DNA from: an uncultured Parabacteroides sp.
Lineage (GTDB): Bacteria; Bacteroidota; Bacteroidia; Bacteroidales; Tannerellaceae
Direction of reading: 5' to 3'
DNA: 7,578 bases
Assembly (NCBI GenBank): GCA_947074335.1
Contig: CAMTPG010000119.1
Coordinates: 1 to 7,578 of the forward strand
Of the stretch, positions 1 to 7,400 are shown one piece after another (position 1 is the stretch's first letter; the number at the start of each line of letters is the position of its first letter). Below the pieces are notes generated by a model. The model saw only the letters and a list, made by a program, of their open reading frames with translations. It had not been told where the DNA came from and made no database searches. Position numbers and translations under genes: made by a program.

Positions 1-26
1 TTGAAATTGACGACTTTGGTTTCTAA
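1..26 (+). CDS. Possible 3' end of an upstream gene (partial)
   Basis: In frame 3 the first bases read EIDDFGF followed by a TAA stop at 24-26. The stop sits 11 nt before a terminator-like hairpin, which is the expected place for the end of a plus-strand gene. Only seven codons are visible, so the product cannot be identified. Frame 1 is also open from the window edge to a TGA at 88-90, but that reading would run through the hairpin and T-tract and is less convincing. That a gene ends here is an inference from the stop-plus-hairpin arrangement. Confidence 0.4.
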
Positions 27-37
27 AAATAGTTATT

Positions 38-80
38 TAGGCATGGATTCTGGTGAAATCCGTGCCTATTTTGTATTTTT
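38..80 (+). terminator. Rho-independent terminator upstream of tgt
   Basis: Bases 38-49 pair with 57-68 to form a 12-bp stem with one G-T wobble (44 with 62) and a 7-nt loop at 50-56. The core arms are GGCATGGATT and AATCCGTGCC. The stem is followed directly by a T-rich run (TTTTGTATTTTT, 69-80). This is the classic intrinsic-terminator form for plus-strand transcription, and it would end the transcript of the gene stopping at 26. The T-tract overlaps the proposed tgt promoter element. Confidence 0.7.
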
Positions 81-81
81 G
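49..81 (+). promoter_or_regulatory. Putative Bacteroidetes-type promoter of tgt
   Basis: TATTTTTG at 74-81 matches the Bacteroidetes -7 consensus TAnnTTTG exactly. TCTG at 49-52, 21 nt upstream, is a three-of-four match to the -33 TTTG element. Transcription from this element would begin roughly at 84-90, essentially at the tgt ATG (87), giving a leaderless or nearly leaderless mRNA. The -7 match also lies in a T-rich terminator tail, where such a match can arise by chance. Confidence 0.45.
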
Positions 82-86
82 CACCC

Positions 87-1217
87 ATGAAATTCGAACT
101 TCAACATAACGATACAAAATCGAACGCGCGGGCAGGATTGATCACAACGGATCACGGCGTGATTGAAACGCCTATTTTTATGCCTGTCGGTACTCAGGGA
201 ACCGTAAAAGGTGTTCAGATGCCCGAACTGGAATCTGATATCAAAGCGCAGATCATTTTAGGAAATACGTACCATTTGTATTTGCGTCCGGGCATTGAAA
301 TTCTGGAGCAGGCAGGCGGTCTACATAAGTTCAATACCTGGAATAAACCGATTCTGACCGACAGTGGCGGTTTTCAGGTTTTTTCGCTCTCCGAAAATCG
401 CAAACTGCATGAAGAGGGTGCCATGTTTCGTTCGCATATCGACGGCTCAAAACATATGTTTACACCCGAAAAGGTAATGGATATCCAGCGCAGCATCGGT
501 GCGGATATTATCATGGCTTTTGATGAGTGCTGTCCGGGCGATGCGGATTATAATTATGCCAAAAAATCGCTTGGACTTACTGAGCGCTGGCTGGATCGTT
601 GTTTCGAACGGTTTAATTCGACAGACCCGAAATACGGCTATTCGCAATCGTTGTTTCCGATTGTACAAGGATGCGTTTATCCGGAATTGCGTAAACAGGC
701 TGCAGAGTTTGTGGCTTCCAAAGAGGCCGACGGCAATGCGATTGGGGGACTGGCCGTAGGCGAACCGACCGAAAAAATGTATGAGATGATCGAAGTGGTG
801 AACGAGATTTTGCCGAAAGACAAACCGCGTTACCTGATGGGCGTAGGAACTCCGATTAATCTGCTCGAAGCCATTGAGCGCGGTGTGGATATGTTCGATT
901 GCATCATGCCAACTCGCAACGGCCGTAACGGACAGTTGTTTACCCGCTTCGGAACCATCAATATGCGAAATAAGAAATGGGAAAACGACTTCTCTCCCAT
1001 CGATCCCGACGGACATTCGGTGATTGATACGCGTTACAGCAAAGCTTATCTGCACCATTTGATTAAAGCAAACGAAATGGTAGGATTGCAATTTGCCTCC
1101 ATCCATAATCTGGCGTTTTATCTCTGGTTAGTAAAAGAGGCTCGTCAACATATCATAGCAGGCGATTTCTCTGCCTGGAAAAGTGAGATGGTCCGACAAT
1201 TAGCAAACCGCTTATAA
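87..1217 (+). CDS. tgt: tRNA-guanine(34) transglycosylase (queuosine biosynthesis)
   Basis: This cytoplasmic enzyme exchanges guanine-34 in the anticodon of GUN-anticodon tRNAs (Asp, Asn, His, Tyr) for preQ1, which is later converted to queuosine. At 376 aa it has normal bacterial length, and the N-terminus (MKFELQHND, then ARAGLITTDHG) fits a family start, supporting the ATG at 87. Visible motifs, numbered here with Zymomonas equivalents from memory: D92 in TDSGGFQ (D102), D146 and C148 in AFDECC (D156, C158), Q194 (Q203), GGLAVGE at 220-226 with V224 (V233), and nucleophile D271 in DMFDC (D280). The valine in GLAVGE is the bacterial preQ1-type residue rather than the eukaryotic queuine-type glycine. 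The usual zinc site is altered: positions expected to be three cysteines are G309, S311 and D314, while the histidine ligand (H340) remains. The permease gene follows after 20 nt, probably in the same transcript. Confidence 0.98.
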   Translation: MKFELQHNDTKSNARAGLITTDHGVIETPIFMPVGTQGTVKGVQMPELESDIKAQIILGNTYHLYLRPGIEILEQAGGLHKFNTWNKPILTDSGGFQVFSLSENRKLHEEGAMFRSHIDGSKHMFTPEKVMDIQRSIGADIIMAFDECCPGDADYNYAKKSLGLTERWLDRCFERFNSTDPKYGYSQSLFPIVQGCVYPELRKQAAEFVASKEADGNAIGGLAVGEPTEKMYEMIEVVNEILPKDKPRYLMGVGTPINLLEAIERGVDMFDCIMPTRNGRNGQLFTRFGTINMRNKKWENDFSPIDPDGHSVIDTRYSKAYLHHLIKANEMVGLQFASIHNLAFYLWLVKEARQHIIAGDFSAWKSEMVRQLANRL

Positions 1218-1237
1218 CTTAACGAAGATACTACGCA

Positions 1238-2323
1238 ATGAAATTCAGATTAAAACGAATTGACTGGTATATTATTAAACAATTTCTTGGCACTTACATC
1301 TTTGCTATTATTCTGATTATCGCCATTTCGGTGGTTTTCGATATCAATGAAAAGATCGATAAGTTTCTGAATCCCGATGTGCCCCTGAAGGCCATCGTGT
1401 TTGATTATTACATGAACTTTATCCCCTATTTTGTAAACCTGTTCAGTCCGCTGTTTACCTTCATTGCCGTTATATTCTTCACTTCCCGACTGGCAGATCA
1501 CTGCGAAGTAATCGCGATGCTTGCCAGTGGTATGAGCTTCAGACGCCTGATGCTGCCTTATGCCATATCGGCCGGGGTAATTGCATTAAGTACTTTTATA
1601 CTGAATGCGTTTATTATCCCGCCGGCCAACGAAACGCGCATTGCTTTTCAGAATCAGTATATCAAAAATAAAAAGGTTGATTATATCCGTTCGGCCCAGA
1701 TCGAAATCGAACCGGGTGTGATTGCCTATTTCAATCGTTATGATGCCAATTCGAGCATGGGTTACCAGTTCTCGCTGGAACATTTCGAAGACAAAAAACT
1801 AATTTCGCGCCTCACGGCCAATTCGATCAAGTACGATACACTGTACAACTGGACCATCATGGATTATATGATCCGCGATTTCGATGAGATGCGCGAAACC
1901 ATCACCGAAGGCAACCGAAAAGACACAACGCTTACGATTGTGCCTTCTGATTTCCTGATCTCAAATTCGGATTGCGAAACAATGACCTCTCCCGAACTGT
2001 CTACCTACATAGACAGGCAGAAACGGCGTGGTATCGGAAACATCCAGATTTTCGAAATCGAATATCATAAACGCTTTGCCACCATTATGGCCGCTTTCAT
2101 TCTGACCTCCATCGGCGCCTCGCTTTCATCCCGAAAGATCAAAGGCGGTATGGGTATGAATATCGGTATCGGATTGGCACTGAGTTTCTCGTACATTCTT
2201 TTTACAACCGTAACTTCCACCTTTGCCATCAACGGCAGTCTCAGTCCGGCTCTTGCCGCCTGGATTCCGAATATCTTATACACGTTTATCGCGATTTATT
2301 TGTATCAGAAGGCACCGCGCTAA
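1238..2323 (+). CDS. LptF/LptG (YjgP/YjgQ) family permease
   Basis: This is an inner-membrane subunit of the ABC transporter that extracts lipopolysaccharide and feeds it to the periplasmic Lpt bridge, working with the ATPase LptB and a second LptF/G-type subunit, neither seen here. The 361-aa length is typical. The order of parts fits the family: three N-terminal membrane segments (about 13-35, 60-82 and 104-128), a largely hydrophilic periplasmic beta-rich domain (about 130-275), and three C-terminal segments (about 279-297, 306-329 and 337-356). The stretch HCEVIAMLASGMSFRR (88-103) between segments 2 and 3 matches the cytoplasmic coupling helix that contacts LptB, including its conserved glutamate (E90). 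The ATG lies 20 nt after the tgt stop with no purine-rich ribosome binding site, as is usual in Bacteroidota. I cannot tell LptF from LptG by sequence alone, so no symbol is given. Confidence 0.93.
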   Translation: MKFRLKRIDWYIIKQFLGTYIFAIILIIAISVVFDINEKIDKFLNPDVPLKAIVFDYYMNFIPYFVNLFSPLFTFIAVIFFTSRLADHCEVIAMLASGMSFRRLMLPYAISAGVIALSTFILNAFIIPPANETRIAFQNQYIKNKKVDYIRSAQIEIEPGVIAYFNRYDANSSMGYQFSLEHFEDKKLISRLTANSIKYDTLYNWTIMDYMIRDFDEMRETITEGNRKDTTLTIVPSDFLISNSDCETMTSPELSTYIDRQKRRGIGNIQIFEIEYHKRFATIMAAFILTSIGASLSSRKIKGGMGMNIGIGLALSFSYILFTTVTSTFAINGSLSPALAAWIPNILYTFIAIYLYQKAPR

Positions 2324-2343
2324 ATCTGAACAGGTATTAGTCG

Positions 2344-2418
2344 GGTTTTTAATTATTCCGAATGCAGTTAATGCGTTTTTATCAGTCATAAAAACTGTTA
2401 TACCGAATAATTAAAACC
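2344..2418. repeat. Nested AT-rich inverted repeat after the permease gene
   Basis: The outer arms are GGTTTTTAATTATTC (2344-2358) and GAATAATTAAAACC (2405-2418): 14 paired bases with one bulged T. Inside lies a perfect 8-bp hairpin, GTTTTTAT (2375-2382) and ATAAAAAC (2388-2395), with a 5-nt loop. Neither strand has a T-tract straight after the outer arm, so this is not a textbook intrinsic terminator. It starts 20 nt after the permease stop and would lie in that gene's 3' untranslated region. Its role is unknown: RNA stability element, weak terminator, protein-binding site or relic of a small repeat element are all possible. Confidence 0.6.
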
Positions 2419-2447
2419 TTATTAAAACGTATCCTGTCCCCATACAT

Positions 2448-2484
2448 AAAAAGATAGCAGCTACTCATCACGAGCGGCTGCTAT
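2448..2484 (-). terminator. Intrinsic terminator of the susC-susD transcript
   Basis: ATAGCAGC (2454-2461) and GCTGCTAT (2477-2484) form a perfect 8-bp stem. A further 3-bp CTC/GAG pairing (2464-2466 with 2472-2474) lies inside the loop. Read on the minus strand, the stem is followed after one base by five T residues (complement of 2448-2452). It lies 64 nt past the susD stop and reads as a terminator in that direction only, since the plus strand has no T-tract after it. Confidence 0.75.
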
Positions 2485-2497
2485 TAAAAGTTAACCT

Positions 2498-2554
2498 AAA
2501 AAATTACTCTCTTAGGAATCAGCTTTCTTCAGGCTGATAAGAGTTTTATTATTT
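2498..2554. terminator. Probable bidirectional terminator between the convergent units
   Basis: CTCTT (2509-2513) pairs with AAGAG (2539-2543) and ATCAGC (2518-2523) with GCTGAT (2533-2538), giving an 11-bp stem with a 4-nt bulge (2514-2517) and a 9-nt loop. On the plus strand the stem is followed directly by TTTTATTATTT (2544-2554), so it can end transcription from tgt and the permease gene. On the minus strand a run of six T residues (complement of 2498-2503) follows 5 nt after the stem, so it may also act on susD transcripts, backed by the second hairpin at 2448-2484. The plus-strand T-tract overlaps the susD stop codon. Confidence 0.65.
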
Positions 2555-4396
2555 CCAGTTTTCATTCTGCACCAATACACCTTCCATCGTGATGATCTGA
2601 TCATTGGGAATCGGCAAAGTTACCCAGTTATCATAATACACACAGGTTGTATATTTGGAGAGATACTGTTGTTCATATTTAATATATTCCGTTAATTCAT
2701 TCTTTATAATGCCCCAGCGTGCCAAATCGTACCACCGGTGACCTTCCATGGCCATTTCCATTCTTCTTTCGAACCGCAGAGCCTGCATTGCACTCTCTTT
2801 TGATGAAAATTGCGAATCCGGATATAATCCGATCCGGTAATTTGCGGCAGCATTTTTATTTTGCTTATTATTAATTCTGTCATCCAGTATATAAGCAGAG
2901 GTACTTAATTCCATTGAAGAGGCATTGACAGCCATAATATGCGAATTTGCAGCCCGCGCACGCACCTGATTGATATAATTGCCCGCTTCCTGATAATTAC
3001 CTAATTCGATCAGTGTTTCGGCATACCATAACAAAACATCGGCAAAGCGGATTAAATGGAAATTCTTTGCCGTAGATCCGGTTGATGTGGCAACACTCAA
3101 ACTACCCTGATCGGCTTTACGCGGAATATTCTTTTTATTTAAATAAACACCGCCATTGGATACATCGCGAATCCAGCCGTCGATGGTAGTCGGAACACTC
3201 CAGTCCCAATACGGTATATTAAACCGGCCTGTCGAGATATCTAAACGCGGATCGGTGTAAACCGTTAAATCTGTAGTCGGTATGGTTCCCGTAGCATCCA
3301 ATGAGGTTAATACCGGTTTTTGCCGATAACTTTTATCCATGTAAGGTAACCCGTTATCATCTACAATGTATGAGTTAACCAGATCATAAGAGGGTTGATA
3401 AAAACCCCAGCCGCCTGTACCTAAAGCGCCCGACATACCGATATGAGAAGAACCATTGATTACATTCGTATTGGTTTGAACACCCGAAATGGCCATTTGC
3501 ATATCAAAAACAGATTCGCCCGTCCAGTCGCTTTCGCCGGCTACATAAAGCGATTCATAAGAATCGGCTAACCGATAACCTGTTCCCTTATTATCTTTAC
3601 CCGATGCCATAATGGTTTCGAGCAACGGTTTTAATTCTGCCCAGCGACTGTTTGTGCCATTTTTTCCGTTATAGGGTGACGATTGATACAGCATTACTTT
3701 GGCCATAAAAGCAGCTGCCGCCCATTTATTTGCCTGTCCCTGCTTTGTACTCCAGGTATCAGGCAGATTTTCGTATGCAAACTTAAAATCATTGATAATT
3801 TCATTCCAGATATAAATGTAATTACCCGATTCATCTACATTCGACACAGAAGGATTTACATAACTCTGGTAAGCTTCAAGATCGATATAAGGAACAGCCG
3901 CACCAAATAATTTAACCAGTTCAAAATGCCACATACCGCGGAAGAAATGTCCCTGGGCAACAGTTTCTGTATAAAAATCTTTTTCTTCTCCTTTAATTGC
4001 AGAAAAAACATCTTTCCCTTTTTCAGCCATATTGATCACAACATTGGCTCTGTTTACACCCTCATAACACACTTTCCATTTTGTATTCAGATAGCTGTTA
4101 TCGGTTGTAACACTATAAGTTTCAAGATTTGTAAAGGGAGACTGGTCATTAAATGTTGATCCTTTATTGGCATCGCCTCCCATCACATCGCCATACGCAT
4201 AATTGGTAAGCGGCGCTTCAAAATAACTTGTGGTATGCATGGCCGAATACATACCGGTTATGGCATAATCCATATTCTCGGGAGTGATTAATGTATTTTC
4301 AGTTACTGCACCAACCGGTTCAATATCTAAAAAATCCGTACATGATGTTGCTGTTGTCATAATCAAAACAGGCAACCATAAATATATTTTTTTCAT
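2549..4396 (-). CDS. SusD/RagB-family outer-membrane nutrient-binding lipoprotein
   Basis: SusD-like proteins are surface lipoproteins that bind a glycan or other oligomer and close as a lid over the SusC barrel. The 615-aa product begins with a type II signal peptide: MKK, a hydrophobic core, then lipobox ATSC with C19 as the lipidated residue. TDFLDIEP follows, an acidic start typical of SusD proteins. The N-terminal family domain includes FFRGMWHFELVKLFG (151-165) with VPY after it. The C-terminal SusD_RagB region includes the helical stretch FADVLLWYAETLIELGNY (451-468) and the signature RFERRMEMAMEGHRWYDLAR (541-560). It ends in NENWK. The start lies 23 nt after the susC stop in an AT-rich gap without a Shine-Dalgarno sequence, so the two are almost certainly co-transcribed and translated into one complex. 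The length is somewhat above the common 500-600 aa. The ligand cannot be predicted from the sequence, so I give no symbol. Confidence 0.97.
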   Translation of the reverse strand: MKKIYLWLPVLIMTTATSCTDFLDIEPVGAVTENTLITPENMDYAITGMYSAMHTTSYFEAPLTNYAYGDVMGGDANKGSTFNDQSPFTNLETYSVTTDNSYLNTKWKVCYEGVNRANVVINMAEKGKDVFSAIKGEEKDFYTETVAQGHFFRGMWHFELVKLFGAAVPYIDLEAYQSYVNPSVSNVDESGNYIYIWNEIINDFKFAYENLPDTWSTKQGQANKWAAAAFMAKVMLYQSSPYNGKNGTNSRWAELKPLLETIMASGKDNKGTGYRLADSYESLYVAGESDWTGESVFDMQMAISGVQTNTNVINGSSHIGMSGALGTGGWGFYQPSYDLVNSYIVDDNGLPYMDKSYRQKPVLTSLDATGTIPTTDLTVYTDPRLDISTGRFNIPYWDWSVPTTIDGWIRDVSNGGVYLNKKNIPRKADQGSLSVATSTGSTAKNFHLIRFADVLLWYAETLIELGNYQEAGNYINQVRARAANSHIMAVNASSMELSTSAYILDDRINNKQNKNAAANYRIGLYPDSQFSSKESAMQALRFERRMEMAMEGHRWYDLARWGIIKNELTEYIKYEQQYLSKYTTCVYYDNWVTLPIPNDQIITMEGVLVQNENWK

Positions 4397-4404
4397 AATG
4401 ATCG

Positions 4405-4421
4405 AATTAATTTTATTAATT
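4405..4421. repeat. Small AT-only inverted repeat at the susC-susD junction
   Basis: AATTAAT (4405-4411) and ATTAATT (4415-4421) form a perfect 7-bp palindrome around a 3-nt centre, overlapping the susC stop codon and lying 8 nt before the susD start. As RNA it would be a weak hairpin because all pairs are A-U. It could influence susD translation or mRNA processing, but AT-only palindromes also arise easily by chance in such gaps. Confidence 0.35.
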
Positions 4422-7400
4422 AAAAAGTAAGGTTTACGCCCAGCAGAAACATACGCGGCATTCCGTAAGAACCATAATCAATACCCATCGAACGTGTGGC
4501 ATGATCATTATTTCTTACTTCGGGATCAAGGCCTTCGTATTTAGTAATAGTAAATACATTTGCCACCTGTGCATAGATGCGGATACGCTGGAATAATATT
4601 TTATCCAGAATTTGTTTTGGAAGCGAATAACCCAGCGTCAATGTCTGCATACGCAGATATGAACCATCCTGAACATACATTGAATTTGATTCGTTTGCAG
4701 CCTCTGTACCTTCGCCCGTTGAACCGCAATACAGCGGATAAATGCCGTTCGGATTTTCAGTAGGATGCCAGGAGTTGTCTCTGCGATCTATCGAATAGTT
4801 AGATTGCAACGCCGCATAATGCGTATAATACATATAATGACGATACAAATCATTGCCAATGCTGAAATACAGATAGGTGCTTAAATCCCATCCGCCATAA
4901 TTAAGACTTATGTTTACACCGCCGGTAGCTTTGGGATGCGGATTTCCTATTATTGTACGATCATCGGCACCGATTTTACCATCTCCGTTAATATCTTTTA
5001 TTTTATAACGTCCGATCCAGTCTTTTGGATTCAGACTCTCTTCGGAGGCTACGGCATAAGGCAGAATCAACTGTCCGTTCGAATTTTTATAATTCAGCAC
5101 ATCTTCTTCCGATTTATAAATGCCGTCAATTTTATAGCCGTAAAACATACCCACCGGTTGTCCTTCGGTAGTAATGGTTACTTTATCCAGACGTGTATTA
5201 TAGAATAAATCGGATGATCCCAGTCTTACCACCTTATTTTTATAATGCGACACATTGGCTGTGATGTTATATCTTAACTTACCGATCTCATCGCGCCACG
5301 AAAGACTGATATCGAAACCGTTATTTTTCATATCGCCGATATTTACATTCGGTTTCGTGGCATTTCCGGCTAAAGCAGACCAGTTTGCAGGAACCAGCAT
5401 ATCGGATGTTTTCTTTACATAATAATCAAAATTGAAGGTCAGTTTATTAAATAAAGAGGCATCAATACCGAAATTCAACATTTTGGTTGTTTCCCATTTT
5501 GCATTGGCATCACCCAGATTCGAAATTGCATAACCGGGATTAACACCTGTATCTAAACCATCGGTTGAATACAGATAACTGTTTCCCGTTGCAAACTGAA
5601 ACGCATAATTGTAAGCACCTATATTCGAATTACCGGTTGTACCATAACCTGCCCTCCATTTAAAATCATCCAGCCAGCTCTGTGTTTCATTCATGAAATT
5701 TTCGTCCGACATACGCCAGCCCACAGAGACAGAAGGGAAGGTTCCCCATCGATGATCTTTGGCAAATTTAGAACAGGCATCTTCGCGCACGGTTACCGTT
5801 GCCAGATATTTTCCTTTGTATGAATAATCGCCACGGAAAAACAGACCGAACATACTTGTATGATTGAACATACCACCACTATTATCCAGTCCTGCCGCCG
5901 CACCATTATCAATTTCCCAGGTGTTGGGAACCGATTCAAAAGCATATTCACGACGAGTGGCGGAGAGTTCGCGACCTAAATTTTCGTTCAGTGTTTCCGT
6001 ACCAATGATCAGATTCATTTTATGTACTTTGTTGAATAATTTTTCGTAGGTGGCTGTATTGGTCCATTGCCAGTGCAAATTATAACTTGAATATTCATAC
6101 AGGTTATTGGTAGATGATCCCTCCTTATTGGTCATAATATCACTATGATTAAAGGTGCGCGTCCATTGTCCGTTAAACCGCGTACTGAACTGCGTTTTAA
6201 TGGTCAGCCCTTCAATCGGTTTTACTTCGGCAAAAATAGCCGCCTGACCTCTCAACATACGTGTCCAGTTATCTTTTGCCCGCTCTACGCCGGCTACTGC
6301 CGAATTTGCACGTCCGCCTTCAGGTGCCTGCGAACCGGCAAATTCACCTCCTAAATTATATACCGGTACCCAGGGCTGAATGGTATAGGTACGCGAGAAG
6401 GCAGAATCATCACCCTGTGTTCCGCGCTCGCCACCCATTTTCATGGCTGAAACATTAATAGAACTGCCTATATTGAAATATTTATTGGGAATAAATGTTC
6501 CGCTTCCCGTTACCGAATAGCGGTCAAAATAAGATGATTTAATCGTACCTTCACGCGTCATATAGCCTGCGCTCATCGAATAAGTACCTCTTTCGGTACC
6601 CCCTAATGCGGTAATTTCCTGATTTTGTATAAAGCCCGTTCTTACTATTTCATCATACCAGTTTGTTCCTTTTCTGGCCTCTTCTTCAGAATATCCGTCT
6701 TTCAGCATCTGATAATAGGCCGATCGAGCCCAACTGTTTGTTCCGTTGCTTTTATATGAGGCTTCCCAGGCTTCTACACTGCCAAACTGGGCAATTACCT
6801 CTGCTTCGGATAATCCGGCCGGTTTAATGGCATAAGGCATAGTCAGTTTATCATTGGCATCCAGTGTTCCAAACTGGGTATGCGAAAGCCCCGTTGTTAC
6901 GCCGCGTAAATCACGACGATTAACCAAACCTGTTGCCTGAAAATCCATAGCTTCCCATGCATTCAACAAATCGTAGCCATTATTAGCCATTTTAGCGAAC
7001 CCTACATAGCCGTTATAAGAAATACTGGGTTTGCCTGATTTAGAACCTCTTTTTGTGGTAACAATAATTACACCGTTTGCACCCTGTGCCCCGTAGATTG
7101 CCGTAGCCGAAGCATCTTTCAAAATTTGCATCGATTCGATATCATTCGGATTTACGGAGTTGATGCTTGCATTTGATATTCCGTCTACAACGATCAACGG
7201 ACTCGATCCGTTTACCGATCCTACCCCGCGAATACGAATTGTGGCATCTGCACCGGGAGCACCCGAAGTAGAAACATAAACACCTGCCGCTTTACCCTGT
7301 AAGGCTTCTGCAAATGTTGCGACCGGCGTTTCGGCTATTGCTTTGGCATTAACTACCGAAACAGAACCGGTAATATCTTTTTTCGCCTGCGATCCATAGC

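Noticed and set aside
1..90. Frame-1 open stretch ending in TGA overlapping the tgt ATG (ATGA), suggesting a translationally coupled upstream gene
   Set aside because: The stretch would cross a 12-bp hairpin and T-tract, and its translation has no protein-like feature. The frame-3 stop at 24-26 just before the hairpin is a better gene end.
447..1106. 219-codon open frame on the minus strand inside tgt
   Set aside because: It lies wholly antisense to a strongly conserved gene, and its translation is rich in His, Arg, Ile and Phe without any recognisable domain. It is a shadow of the tgt codon pattern.
2223..2414. 63-codon plus-strand open frame across the permease 3' end
   Set aside because: It overlaps the conserved last membrane segments of the permease in another frame and then runs through the nested inverted repeat, with no sign of coding.
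2324..2548. Possible small RNA, mobile element or attachment site in the convergent intergenic region
   Set aside because: No transposase remnant, no direct target repeats and no promoter-like element could be seen. Terminator-type hairpins account for most of the structure, leaving only the nested inverted repeat unexplained.
5864..6458. Several short plus-strand open frames (61-69 codons) antisense to susC
   Set aside because: They lie opposite well-conserved SusC barrel sequence and have no domain, start context or neighbours that would support real genes.
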